Below the pieces are notes generated by a model. The model was not told where the DNA came from, did not search any database, and was given only the letters and a program-made list of their open reading frames with translations. 64,000 bases of DNA from Pomphorhynchus laevis (lineage: Eukaryota > Acanthocephala > Palaeacanthocephala > Echinorhynchida > Pomphorhynchidae), in the NCBI GenBank assembly GCA_012934845.2, contig WNNJ02003085.1, positions 1 to 64,000 on the forward strand, in the 5' to 3' direction. This document shows, one piece after another, positions 31,731 to 46,700 of the stretch (positions within the stretch are counted from its first letter, which is position 1; each line of letters starts with the position of its first letter). Both the position numbers and the translations under genes were made by a program.

Positions 31731-34700
31731 CTGAACACACACAGAAAACAGCGATAGTTTAATAATACTCTGTACATAATAGACGAAAACTAACAAGCAT
31801 AACCAAGAAACAATAAAAATAAAAAGCTGGTTAAATAATTAAAATAATTATTTAAAAATAAATAATTATAATAATAAATTATTTAAATAATTTATTATTT
31901 TCATGCTGACACCTTAAATATTTAATTTTAAATAAATACGACATTAATAATATACAATAAAAGTAACAATGCATTAATTAAATTCCACAGGAAAACAAAA
32001 CCTAAGTTTCTTTGAAACAAAATAAATATGATATTTGACTTAATTGGCTCTAGAAAGATTTGTTCATATTAAATTCAGCATTATATTTCAATCGGTACGA
32101 CAAATCTTGGAAACCATATTGAGCAAATAAGCTGTTCATTGTGTTTGGTAAATGAACAAAAACTAAAAGATTAGCAATAAAGAAAAGCTAATCTTGATAA
32201 TAAATATTAACCCTTGTTTAAAATAAACGAGGGTAATTAATGAATATATTATTATGAATATATTTACGCGCAAGACGTCAGGTATGTCTAAAAGTAGATA
32301 ATACAGTAGGTGTTACCAGTAGACATCGAAATGTAAATAAATATTAAGTTTTAATAAAACATTTCGATAATTTTACTAAAACATACTTTTTGTAACAATA
32401 TGTAAGCGTGTAAAAAATAAATTGCTGCAAGATACACGCAAATAATTAAAAATCTAATTACGTCTAAGTTGATTGCTTGAATTAATAAAACAACTGAATA
32501 TATCGGAGTTATTGATAAAAATATAAATAACGAATTTATAAATTAAAAATGTAAAATTTTTAAAAATTTAATAATTATTTATAAATGGGAATCAATTTTT
32601 CGTTAGTAATTGCTCTTATCATAAGTAAATAATTTATAAAGTAAAATATATTTTTGTTTGTTTTTTAAAGATAATGCTAGCCATTTGCAAACGAATATTT
32701 TAATATTTTAATTTAATAAAAGTTGATTTGTTACATTGCTTGATTTGTTGCATTGCAAAACTATTGCAAAGCTACCCTCGCTGCTGTAGACATGGATAAA
32801 ATGAAAAGTCAAATATTAAATAGTATCACATATCTTAAGAGATAAACACTTACTCTGTTTTAAAAACATGAATTTATTTATAAAATTTCATTTTATTAAG
32901 TTAGTGTAGTACATTAGATCAAGTGCTAAATATTTTATATTATATACTATAGTTTTTTCGAAATGATATATCAATAAGTGTAGCTCCATCATGACGATAA
33001 AATATTGAAGAATCACTGGTACACGATATTTTTATTACTAACCACAATGTTGGCTATTATAATTTTTAAAACTTTTGATTTTCAATAATAACGTTTTAGA
33101 GTGTGTATTTTCAAAAACAAATGTAAATTTAACAGTCTCATACCACTTTAATGGGCAAAATGTTTAAAAATATTAAGTAATACCGGATCAATTAATTACT
33201 ATTTACAGGAAAGTCACTGAATTAAGAACAATATTTTACTAAAGTTAAATTAATTTAAACCTTGGTAAATTTGGCTCTTGCAATTTCATTTAAACGTAAT
33301 AATATAGTGTTAATTTTATTTGGTGTGCGACTAATTCCCTAATCCTCACATGAATTAATTTTTAAATTTAGGCAAAGCATATCCGAGAGCCCGTGAAACA
33401 GTGTCCGTTGAAGAATTTTATTAAGATTTATGCTTATCATTTTAGAATAAATGATGTACTAATGCGATATCAGCTTATGATTTCACAACTGGTTGATCAA
33501 GTCGAATGATTTAACGTATCCAATAATTAAACAGTATTAAATAATTACAAATTTTACATTATAAAATCGATAATACTCTTTGAAAGAAAGCATTTTATTA
33601 TTTAGAATTCATGGGATAATTTAGTCTCTTACGAAAAGCTTAGTAGATACACTGTGTTAGAATACAGAAGATACATTGTGTTAGGAGGAGCATTATCTCT
33701 ATGCTAGCGACGACGTAATTCTCAGTCTGTGTATTTACGTAAATCCCGGGTACCCAAGTTTTTTACACTGCTTTGTTATTAGTAAACTCAAAATGTCAGC
33801 ACATCTACAGGAAGGTGTTGAGATCTACTCCATCTACAGACTGAACGATCCCGGATTCCCGAGGTTTTTACATCGCTTTGTTATTAGTATAAATTGTGTA
33901 CTACCTGTACTTATATAATATTGTAATTTCATATCCTTTGAAGATTGTAAACGAGCAAGGATGGGGTTCGACCTCAAAAGTAAAAAAACGCCAGAAAGGA
34001 AGACTAAAACAGCGTTGGATCGACACCATAAGCCGAGATTTAGCGGACGTTGGCCTGCAACCAAGAGACGTCGCATATCTTATGAAATGGAAAAAGTATC
34101 TTAAAGTAACGGACCCCACCACCACACGGGACAAACGCTGAGAAAAAAGAAGATCCTTTAAAGAGGGCTGCTCGGATAGCCGAATTATTGGTTAAAAAAC
34201 AATTTGTGTTTTTTTTTGTCGGGGATGACTTGCCATATAATGATTTAATTTACCCGAATGTAATTCTGAACGATATCAAGAAGCAGTATGGAGAAGGCTG
34301 CTTAAGACTAATCCGAAAATTAATTCGAATTAATATAAGAAAGGTTAGTACACTACTGTCGATCAAGTTTCTGAAAACCTGTCGGAATAATAACATGTAC
34401 CTAAATGCGTACAATTCAAGTCAGGAATCATCGATTTTACACACTCAGAGTTACAACACTCCATGTATCATTCTTTGATGCGCTTTACGATGCATAATGC
34501 ACGGTGCCACGTGAACACGCTTAACCCAATTATTAGGAAAATATGACAAAGACTTATACACTACTTAGCGTCTGAGGGCATAATATTCACGAATGAATTT
34601 GTCAACGATTGCATTCGAAGGCACGAAAAATTGGGTCTTCCACAAACATGAGTCAAAACTAGAAATACTTGGAATGTACAAGAAGCAATGACCTCACAAC

Positions 34701-37700
34701 AAAACCGTCGTCAACTGATCAAACAAAGGGCTGACATCACAAGAAGATGAACTACTCGACTTGAGATCCAAGTTTGTTCCTTCAAAAGCAATCAGCCCGA
34801 TCGACATAAGGTGTGACACAGAAATCTTGGCAACTAGTCTACCACCAGAAGCAATGGGAAGCGTAGCCGCATACAACATGAGTGCACTGAATATAGCCAG
34901 TAAGCACAGGTCGAACCTAGACTATAAACTTTCACAAGCATTCATATACCTGAACAAGAACATCAATATAACAGCATTCCGGTCGGACAAAGGTCAATCA
35001 CTGGTTGTACTAGACACTATTGAGTACACTACTTTAGGTGAGACCTTACTGAGTACTCTGAAATTTTGGTAATTAAATAAGGATACAACTAAACAACGCG
35101 AAATATATATCTCAACTGTGAACTGAAACTATTAAAATCGCGAGGTAAGATAGAGAAGAGTTTATTTCAAAAACTCTGGACACAGCATATGTCGTTGGGC
35201 TTAATGTACCTATTACCGAAAATTCATAAATCTAAACTCAATATGAGATCGATAATAGTTTCGTACCCGTGTTTCAACCTCACCTTAGCAAAAATTATAA
35301 ACAATCAAATTGAAGAAGTCAAAGAAAAGAACCATTCCTATATAAAAATGGATATGAATTTGCAAAAGCAATTAGCAGACTACAACCACAAAACCGCTGG
35401 TTCGTGGCAGCCGATACCGATTCTTTATTTACAAATGTACCGCTAAAATATGCCACAGATATTACCGCGAAACTTCTCAACCAAAAGTGCACCAAACCAA
35501 ATTTGAATACATTTGAATGGTGTAGCCTAATTGATTGATGAAGGCCAAGTCAACATTCACGTTCAATAAAGTATTCGAGCAAACTGACAAGGTAACGATG
35601 GGCTCTTCGCTGGGCCCAGCACTCGTGCATTTATGCATGATTGAATGGGAAGTAGATATTTACCAGTATCTCAGAACCTACGGTACTGGTGGTGATATGC
35701 CAACGACGCATTTGCTGTATTCGACAAAGGTTCAGAAGCGTTTGATGTAAGAACGATGATCACTCGGAAAGATGCACCAATAAAATGGACAGTGACGTAC
35801 GAAAATCAGCAGAATGGCATTAGCTTTTTGGATGTACAAGTCTATAAACATGGACGCTCAATACACACGACGGTGTTTATTAAGAACAAAGGCTAAATCG
35901 CAGATTAGTACTTGAGTCGATATACACAAATAACAGCGAGACTATAGAAGGAAATAAATCGAACTGAAATCTCAAATTTTTATCTCAAAATGTCAGCAGA
36001 TGTACGACAAAGATACTCAAGGAGGTGTTGAGATCTACTCCACCTACAGGCTAAACGAATTTGGGTTCCCGAGTGTTTTACACTATTTTGCTATTGTATA
36101 ACTTATGTACTACCTTTACTCATATAATATTGAAATTTCAGATCTTTGATGGGGGCTGCTCGAACAGCCGAAATATTGGTTGAAAAAACAATTTGTATTT
36201 TTCCTGGGGGTTTACTTGTTATATAAAGATTTACGTAATCTTTATATATCTCCAAATAATAAATATATTGGTATTATGATTAATCGACTTACAAGTCGAT
36301 TTTCGTCGTCAACATCAGATTTATTGCCGAGTACAATGAATGGAAAATTATCAGGATTTGTAGGACTGGCTTGGATAAGAAATTCATCCTTCCACGATGT
36401 TAAAGATTTTAAAGAATTTGGCATTGTTACATCGTATACCAGAATGCAGCAATCAGCTCCTCTGTAAAATGCTACTCCAAGACTTTGGAATCGCTCCTGT
36501 CCAGCTGTATCCCAAATCTAAGATACAAAGATGGGGAAAAATAATTAGATAAAAAATCAAATGTTATTTTACAAATGAATATTTGAAAATAAATTTCCTC
36601 GTGTACTTTGTTTATTTACATCAGTGATTCCAAAATAGGGGGTTCAGCCTCCTAGATAATGCTTGACCGATCAAGGGGCTGTGGTAGACACATCTACATT
36701 CAACGGCGATGAATAACTATAAGGGCGGTAAAAGCACAAAAGAATAGAAACCTTAAATAAATTAATTTGTAAATTCACACGACAACATTTATTTTCTTGG
36801 ATAACATACAGGTCGCAACATACTCCCTCACTTGAATTGATTGTGTGCAATAGCGGAAATGCTACTGTTTATGTAGTGATACTAAACACGTTATCACTAA
36901 TTTTAAGAATTAAGTCGTTTATATTTTTATTTTAATTGCTGCTTTATAGAGAAGTTATCAAACACTATTTGTTTTATAAAACACTATTTCAGTATTAATT
37001 CTACAAAAGAATTTTTAGAACAGACAAAAGGAATAAATTTTCAAAATATAAATACATACGATTTTAGTACTCTTTATACAAATCTAGATTTAACAGATAT
37101 TCAAGATGCATTAGAAAAATTGATTACTCTTATATTCGAAAAAAGATATACATATATATGTTATAATAATTATAACGCCTATCTAACAAAAATTAAACCA
37201 TCAAATAAATATAAATATATGGATAAAATTGAATTAATAGAATCCTTAAATATTTTGATAAATCAAAATTATTTAAAAGTAGGAACATCTATATTTAGAC
37301 AAGTAAAAGGTGTTCCAATGGGTGGTAATAGTAACCCAATTATAGCTGACTTGTTTTTAAGCTTTATAGAATATGAATTTGTTCATAACTGTGTAAAAAC
37401 TAAATCTAAACAATATAAATATATGAAATATGTTTCGATACATTGATGATATATGTATATTTAATTCTAATAATTTTTTTCAATTAGTGAACAAATTTAT
37501 CCAGAAAGCGTTATTCTTAACAAAACCAATATGAATGACAAAGAAGGTGTATATCTAGATATAAACATTAAATTAACATTAACTAAAACTACTATTAATT
37601 TATATCGTAAAGATGACATATTTAAAATTACAAGAAATATATTTTTGCATGAGCATTCATGTATACCATATAATAAAAAATATAATACGTTAATACAAGG

Positions 37701-40700
37701 TTCAGCGAATAGTAAAATATATGGATTAACAAAATATTATTACAAATCAATTTAAACTCTTAAGCGGATATTTTTACAGATGGATAATAATTAATATACT
37801 TTTTGCATTACAACAAGATAATAGGTAATTCAATTTCATCAGAGGATATACCTCATTAGCATGTATATGGTACTGCTGCTATGTAGGGTTGGTGAATAGG
37901 GGCCGAAACCTGATTACATAGCAGTTCCTCCTGACTACCACTAATTCCTATTCTGATACATTGTATATTATTTATTAGTCAATTCATAACAATTGACTTT
38001 TATTTTAAATTTCAATTTTAATTTGATAGAAATTATATAAAATTGTAAATAACAATTATTTATTATTTATTATTATTTATTATTTAGTTATTTAAATTTT
38101 ATTTAGCAATATTTCTAATAAATAATATAAAATCTGCTTAATTCGGTGATAGAGTTGTTGAAAGATAAAAATGATGATTTAGTTCTAATGTAATTTAATC
38201 CTAAATAATAAACGCTATGTTATATATAGTTTAGGATGTGATTAAAACTTGCACTCTGGGCCAATCATAGTAGACTCTTATATATAATTAGTTAAAATGT
38301 TGAAGCAGATATTATAATTTCTAATCTCTGCTTCTATATATAATGGTAGTGCACGGATGTGCTGAGTAGACAACAGTCCAGTATTTCTTACGAAATTCGG
38401 CATTTATATAAAAGAAGTAACATGGTGACTGAAAGTTGTGAATCAAAGTCCAGTTTATCAAACAGCATTATTATATATAACCGTTTATTATTTTGGATTA
38501 AATTACATTATAACTTAAATCATCATTTTTATCGTTCAACAACTATATATAATTGTGTTGTTTGATAGACTGAACTTCGTTTCAAGCTTTATAGAATATG
38601 AATTTTAAGGCACCATATAACTTATAGACGACCACTTTAGAATCGAAATGATATGGTACCATTATACATACTGTTTCCAGTAAGGATTTAACGAGTGTAG
38701 CGACAATTCAGCAACTGCATCTGCCTAATGTTTAAGGATAGTCCGCACATCAATTTGATATGGTAAAGAGCGCAAGCTTCCGTCAATTAAGCAGTGTCGG
38801 AACGCCTTCATTCACAATGTCACACAGGCAACCGGAACGACCAGTCGGAACTTCATGCTACTGATTAGTGTTGCCGGGTACTCCATCATTTCGATGCAGC
38901 GGTTGTCTAGAAGTGACATGGTGCCTTAAGTCGTGAATCGAAGTCCAGTCTATAAAGCAACACCATTTTATATAAATGCCAGATTTCGTAAGAAATTCTT
39001 GACCCTTGTTTACTAAGCAAATCGGTGAACCACTATTATATATAGATTTTGATTGAGGTTAAATAACACACTCGAGACCCACGATTCATACGGGATACTA
39101 TCAGTATATATTTCTTTGATAATAAATCGATAACAAACGGAAAAACATATATAAACTAGCTTATAATTGTTATTTCAGAAAATAGCTGTCGGCTTGATTG
39201 CCTTCTTCAGATTATATCTGAAAAACAAAGAACATGTGCATTATAGCAAATGAAAATAATTTGAGTATAAACATAATACTATTTAACCAATGATCACGAA
39301 GGCGGCATTGACTGTAGGTATTTAACTGTAATTCCGTCATCAAATTCCGTCAACAAACTCTGTATATTACTGTTCATGTTTGCTATGTCCCGCACGTTAT
39401 ATAGGCGAAACTAGCAGCCAATTAAATATTCGGATGAATAACAGAAGAGCTTATATTAAAGCTAGAAGAACCGGCCGTGATGGAGCAGCAACTTATTGTA
39501 CAGAAAATCCATCACACACTATGGAAATCATGATCATTGAAAGTAACTTTTCAAGTGAGAAACAAAGGAAAAAACGAGAGCAACACTGGATTGAACAGTT
39601 GATGATGGACTTACAATTAAATGAAAATACAGTTGCAGTAATGATGTTAAGTGTACAAGCAACTTAGCATCAAAAGAAACTATTTTTTCGAGCAATCTTG
39701 GTAAATTATTAGGTAAAAACATGATTTCTTCTTCAAATACAGATTACCAGGTTAGTTCAGTTTCATCTTTTGATTTTCAGGGTGCGGGGTACTCCCCTAT
39801 CCCTAAATTAAAAAAGGTGGTGATTTCACTTACGCAGACAGTGGAGAGGCAAAATATCTTCAATATGTTTCTTAGACAATTCGCAGACAAATATGTCAAC
39901 AGAGTTCTTTTTAAACTCGATTAAGTTCTTCGAAACTGAAATAAAAATTTCATTTATAACAGCTGACATATGGAAAGAATACTTGTCATTTTTTTGAAAT
40001 GAATTTAACGAATATGAGTACTATTTAACCAAAACCCATACTAGCCTCGATTAAAATCTCCAATCTTCCACAACAATTGGAAGATAATGATATTGGAGTG
40101 TTGAAGCAAGTTTATAAAATCTCCAACTTCAGATCAATATAGGGGAAAAGTGGCATTCCCCTGTCAGTGGGCTTCTGATCAGCCCCGGTTTAACAAGCTG
40201 AAATATTGGTCAAATCGGCTTTTAATTCTTTCTTAGGATATAATCTGCGCTTTACTATTCTAAGTTATAAAGATTTTACTTTTCCACACTGCAACAATTG
40301 CCACAACTGGGGGTACTGGGCTTCCAATTGCTCGTGCCCTAAGACCTGTGGAGTATGTAGCTTGTCTTCCTGTCAAAGTCTGAAAGCTTGTGTAAAATGC
40401 ATAGGTTCCCCACTTTGTTCAAATTGTAGAGGAAGCCATCTGGCTTGATCCCAGAAATGCAAATTCTTCAAGGACTACAATAACTTTTTTACCAGACAAG
40501 TTCCGGACAAGAAGATTGATTTTTTTGTCGAAAAGGCCTAAAGAATGACTGATAGCGACATCCTCAGAATCACGAATACGAAGATTAATTCTGCCATTAA
40601 GAGATTGCAAGAGATCGTTTATGACCTCGCTTCATTATTATGTGCCAACCTGGTTATTCCTACGCAAATTGCTGTTCCTGAATCTAAAAAGAAGGGGCCT

Positions 40701-43700
40701 CGGCCCACGCCGTTCCACCGATAAACATTGATAAAAATTTGAAGGGCATGGCTAAAGGCGCCGATAAGGGAAATATAGATAATGTCCGTGGGCAAATGCC
40801 CACTCTGGATGGCGCTAGTGGCGGGAAGGGGAACCTTTCCGCCCCTAGCTCTGTCTAGGGATGAGACAATCTCACCCGGCTAACCTAACACAATGCAGAG
40901 TACTCGTGAGCCTTTTTCACAGAATATCGTTCAGTGGAATTCGGGCGGAGCTTCTGTTCTTAGACTTCTATCTGGTAGATATGCAGATTTTATAGTCCTT
41001 CAGGAGACGTGGTCTATCCGCCTCCTCCAGGACATTACCTGATTAATCCCTAAGCACATTTGTTCCCACTATACTCCGTACTTAACCCCATCCTCTTCTT
41101 CATCTCAAGGCCTTTTAAACTTAGTTAAATGCTCCTTAAGTTCGTCCTTTCTACTCAACTATTCTTGTCCATCCCTTTCTTGTTTAGTAGTTTTACTCTT
41201 TAAGAACGGTAAACGGCTAGTCTAGCCAATGTCTACATCCGTCTAGGTGACATTTACAAGAACCGTGACCTCCTGGATAGGATTATAGATAGATGTAACG
41301 ACATGGAACTTGGTGACTTCAACGACAGAACTGGTCGTTGGATTAATGCAGAACTCCGCAGAGCCAAAAACGGTTATCTTATTCACAAACCACCTATTCA
41401 TTGCATATCAACGAATTCATTCCTCGACCTATTACTGCTCCATGAGAGGTGGTTGTTAAAACCCAACTGTACAGAGCAGTCGCGACAACATCTGTCCACC
41501 TCTCATGATTTGATTCGTTGACGGATAGAAGAGGATACGCTGCTTCGAAGGCGATTCTATTTTGATCCTATCAGAGTAACTTTCTTTCAGGCAGCTATCC
41601 AACGCTTCCCTGAATTGGTAATGAGAGTCTAACCGAATTTAAGTCCTACCTCTATTCACAAGCTATCGCGATGTTTTCGACTAGCTACAAAGGTCGAGTT
41701 TACAGTTCCACTCAGACAAACTCAAGACCTTAGCCTATATGATCCGTCTTCCCAACCTCTCTGCTTCTGCTATGCACGTTCTCTCGAAAGAATATTGGAT
41801 CACTAGATAAAGATTCCAACTGGGTAAGGATAGGGCAAGCATTGCTTCCCTTAATCCAATCCAATATTCCTTCCGGAAGATATTTAAGAAGGATAAGTTT
41901 GTCTGTTGGAAGGAAAGATCATTAGGCTTGGTTAGAAAAATAGGTCTTGACAAAGTTTTGGAGGACTCACTATCCCTACATAATTATGGAGTCACTCAAT
42001 CACCTCAACTAATCCCGTCTTGGGGAGACTTTAGGAGTAGAGATCTATCTGTCAGAGATATTCTTTACTCCATGGGGCCTCTTCCGGGCACCTCCAAATC
42101 CGTCGCAACACTCTCTTCTCGTGTCTGTCAGCTTTTGACAGCCGAACAAAAAAGAGAAGTGGCCGTCACAATTTTAGCCACCCCTCCCGGTGTGGCCGGC
42201 ATCAACATTAGTAGACGAGTTTTTATTCCAAAAAAAATTCTGGTCTCTTGTCCTAAAGACTTGCGGCCCATTTCAATTCAGAATTCCCCCGTGTGCTAAA
42301 ATTGTTAACAGCTGGAGATACTGATGTACACCCAGCGATTCGATTACGAAGACGACTCTGATGCGCGTCAGTTCTACCCTATTACGAGTGTGCCTCAAGG
42401 TTCCCCTCTTTCCACAATCTTATTTCTTGCTGCCTCCATTGCACTTTTTAAAATATTTAAACGTGAACAACGTCTAGTGGTATATGCTGATGATACTACA
42501 TCCTTGTTCTCTGGACGCAGGTGTAAAGACGTAGTCTCTGACATCAGTCGATTCTTTTTAAGATTAAAAGACCAGTTAACCCGGTTCAATCTTATTTTAA
42601 ACTCCGCAAAATCGCAGGTGGTAGTCTTCCATGGCACCCCTGCAACAAAGCAAAAACTTAAGAGATTAGCACTCTATACCCTTTCTCCATTTTGACGAAT
42701 CAACCACTCCCTACATCCACGAGTTGAGTAAAATATCTGGGTTTAACCGTTACGATGAACTGGTCGGCGAAAGCTGACCTGGATAGAATTAAAGTATCCT
42801 GAAGAGTGCTAGTTGGGCCCTGAAACGGGCCCAGCATCTGTCATTGAAAAGGAAAACCCAGGTGTGCCTCTGGGGCACTTGGGTTATCTCGGGATTAGTT
42901 TCCTTTTCTAGAGGACGTTCCCCAGAGCAAAGGCTTTGGTTTCTGAAGCTCTTCGTCTTTCGTTTACCCAGCATCGTTCGCCTCGATTAAACTCCGGGGG
43001 TGAAATACTCTTGGCGGTTTAGTCGGAAGGCGGTGTGTTGGATGTGCTGGATATCTAAGATCACCCTGACCTGAGGCCATAAATTAGAGGACTTTAGACA
43101 GAATGAAGAAAGAAGAATTCCAGACATGTTATGTTTTTTCTTTTTCTCTAACTGGCAACTTTTTATTATCTGCATGCATTATTGTTTTTAGGAAAATCTT
43201 TATTTTATTTTATTTAAGTAAAATCCTAACAGTCAATGCCGCCTTCGTGATTATTAGTTAAATAGTATTATGTTCAAGCTATTTTCTGAAACAGCAATTA
43301 TAAGCTAGTTTATGTTTTTCCGTTGGTTCTCGATTTATTATTAAAGAAAGAATATATATGTTTCGCAATAACAATATATATATATATATATATATCGAGT
43401 TTTATTCTCAAACTTCACCTTAAAATAAAGTTTGAGATAAATAACATACAAAGTCCCAGCAAGGGACGAAACGTTAAAATAAATTATATTGTTTTTGGTC
43501 TTTACCGGTTCACAAAATTTTACTCTGAAAAAAATATATAAATATATATAAATATATATATTTATATTTATATTTATATATACGGAGACCGTTGTCCAGG
43601 ATCCATTAGAACGAATACAGTAAAATATATAATTAACATAGTATATATAATTATATATGTATATATAGTATTAAATCCGATTGTGTTAAACTGTGCTCCG

Positions 43701-46700
43701 GGAGCTAATAAGCTTCAGTTTTATAATTGTAAATGTTGCCAAAAACCGGAGTTCGATTACAAGTAGAGCAGACTTCCTTATCACTCCTAGACGAGCTGAT
43801 GGTAGCCGGCAGCACTCATCAGTAGGGTGAACTACCATCAGTCGTTTCGGCTGCCTTGTGATATATTAAAAGGCATCTCCGAGAATTTGCTTACGTGGTA
43901 GCATGGGCATTACCTCTTTAAACTAACCATGTGCTTTCCGGATCATCCTTATTTTATTCAGCAAGAATAAAATAAGGAATAAAATAATATATATATAAAT
44001 ATGTATAATTATAATTATATATACTATTATAATTGGCAACATATAAATGGCAACATTTACAATTATATATACATATATATAGTCAGTGAATAGAGAGCAC
44101 TGTCTCCGGGATCCGCTATGGGACGCATATATATTAAAATTTTATATTTGAACACCTGAAAAAAAAGAAATATTTATTATTCAATTAATTCGAAGCTTTC
44201 GGCAAAATGCCTTCCTCAGCAATTGTTTTTAAAAACAATTGCTGATGAAGGCATTTTGTCGAAAGCTTCGAATTAATTGAATTATATATATTTCTTCTTT
44301 TTCAGTTGTTCAAATATGAAATTTCAATATATTTAATTGTAAATATATAATTGTAAGATAAGATCAAACCTGTGAGGATAATATCGTGCCACAATCAGAA
44401 AAAATTTCTGCTCACAGATACAATAAAGTATAATTGTAAATATTATATATAATATACTTCAAATGCTATTTGGTTTTTTGCGTATAAACGAATATATATT
44501 TTATGTTCGTGAAAAATAAACATTGTGAAAAAAGACGAAAGCCGAAATGTTATTAGTCAACAAAAATTTGTTTTCGCTGCCTCATTTTCTATTTTGACTC
44601 CTATTACAAATATACAATGGAATCTTATTTTGATCTGAGGGCACGTAATTCTTATTCTGATTACATTATATATTCCTTAAAAGGATAAGTTATTTTTAAG
44701 GATTATATACAAATATCTATGAACATATTACGAATCTGATTTAAATTTTTATATTCTGAAATATATACAATTTGTTTGAGTACTCTAGATAAATTCAACA
44801 CTTATATTAACGTGTTGAATTTATGAATTTATTTATAATCAGGATTCAATAAACAAAGAAATTATTATCAAAGAACCTTTATTGATCTACATAAAAATGC
44901 ATTAGCAACACATTATAAATTAGATACCACTAATATTATCTAAGCAGATGCCTACTGCTTTTGCGTTAGAATCTAGATGGTACAATTTGTAAAATTACAA
45001 ATTGATGTATAAAAAAGCAATATTACCACTATTTAAAACATTATTGAAATGATGTAAAAGACAAATATATAAAATTAAAAAGAACTGCTAATTACAGTCG
45101 AAATATCAAAATAATAAATTCAGTCTCTTATATTCTCGGGGATGGTTCGAAATCAATTAGATAAAAAGTAATGTAGATAAATTTATTTAGTCACTATGCC
45201 TTTCGACTTGGTCAGGTTCAAACGAGGTTATAGAAAAGAGAAATATAGCATAGCAATTTCAACTAATTATCTTCTCAAGTCTTCAGCTTTGAATACGTAC
45301 ACTTAAATACGTTGACTCAGTTAGCTGAATTGATTATATTTAAAAAATTGACATTTTAAACCAACATTAATAGTTGCTGACATTTACCAGCTAACACACA
45401 TATGTAATCAATTTAAATTAATCGATAAAATGTATCATATTAACTCACCTGTAAATTGACAACACGATCGTCTATTGTAATTTCTTTTGTTAGAAAGTCC
45501 GCCCCAATTGTAGCCTTATACTGATCTGTGAATGTTTTTGAAACATACTGGTTCATCAATGAAGTCTTACCGACACTAGAAAAGCGATATTTTGTAATTG
45601 ATAAAAGTGAGTGCATAGTTTCTATTGAGGAGTGGACCGGACCATTAAGGGTGTTTTCAACACAATGCCGAAAACAATAATAATTTGACTAAACATTTGA
45701 CTAATGTAGTTAAACCTTTGACTGTAAAAATATAAATTGTTGAGCGGATTTAATTCAAAGTGCAGATATCCATATATCGCATAAATCATCTCAGAAAATC
45801 AGATGTAAAAGAAATCATCACCATATACTTGAGGATTATTGAATTAAAAAAAGGGGAATAAATACTGAGAACCGAAATATGGGAAATTAATAAACATAAA
45901 AAGCGTGCAGCAAAACATCGAGCATCAAGTGGAATAAATAAAATCGGACCAAGTAGTAACAAATTCAAACATTAAAAAACGATAACTATTAAAATCAAAT
46001 TCACATTGCAAATAAATTTAAATTAATAATGATAAATTTGCAGTTATAATTTTACTTGATGATAAACTATTCTCTGTTTAGTGAATAAAATCAGAATTTA
46101 ACTAGCGATTATTTTGAAAACGCCAAATAATTTGCACTATGATGTTGTAGTAAACTAAATGAAAATATAGACAAGCAAAAGAAGTGTTCATAGCAGGATA
46201 AATTGTATTGCTAATTATTTTTAAAAATAAAATGTGACTAAACGTTTGATTAGACCGTCCTTGTGATTCCAATACGCTAAAGACGATTTCGACATTTAAC
46301 GATCATGATTTTCGAATCATGTATCCACATTATTCTTCTGTTACCCATATTCTTGGCGGTACTCTCGATATTGTTGTCCTACCTTCCCGTCTTGCCTTGG
46401 CTTCTTCATTGCGCGTATCTGATCCTGCTCTATCTGACCACTTCCTTGTTACATGTTCTCTCATTTTGTTAAAAATCAATGTTCCTGCAAGAATTATCTC
46501 GTGTCGTTCTCTGAAATTCCTCGACTTTTCCCTTCTTTGCTCTCATATTAACCGCTCTCTGTTAATGTATCCTTATTCTATTTACCAATCCTCTAATTAC
46601 TTACGTACCCTCTTTAACAATGTATTTTGCTCTATCCTCGATGAAATTCTTCCTCTTATAACTATTGTTCAATCACGTCACTATCGTGCAACATGGTTCG

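Larger units (their letters stand above)
33780..36235 (+). mobile_element. Canonical PLE flanked by pseudo-LTRs, in Rab7 intron 3
   Basis: The left pLTR (33780-34230, interrupted) and right pLTR (35985-36235) share GTGTTGAGATCTACTCC, TTCCCGAG and a GGGCTGCTCG stem, and flank a broken RT ORF (34250-35900). The RT has [21 protein letters not shown], a TMGSSLGPA motif B and a motif C reading YAND where YVDD is expected, then [12 protein letters not shown]. The nuclease is missing. Motifs and order are those of Penelope/Poseidon-like elements, unlike the Naiads. It is opposite in strand to Rab7. Confidence 0.8.
39720..43215 (+). mobile_element. Jockey/I-like LINE with zinc-knuckle ORF1
   Basis: The likely 5' part is 39721-39924 (open frame, weak). 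ORF1 zinc knuckles are at 40285-40446 ([22 protein letters not shown]). An APE endonuclease start lies near 40925, decayed to 41500. RT fingers are at 41640-42300 ([18 protein letters not shown].. RPISI). RT palm is at 42324-42695 ([20 protein letters not shown]). The 3' region follows to about 43215. Both Asp residues of YADD remain, but EN and RT are broken by stops. Same family as 14.2-16.8 and 12-13.7 kb. Confidence 0.8.

Noticed and set aside
33896-34141. 81-codon ORF as a host gene
   Set aside because: Its end is the typical RTE LINE C-terminus and it interrupts a pLTR.
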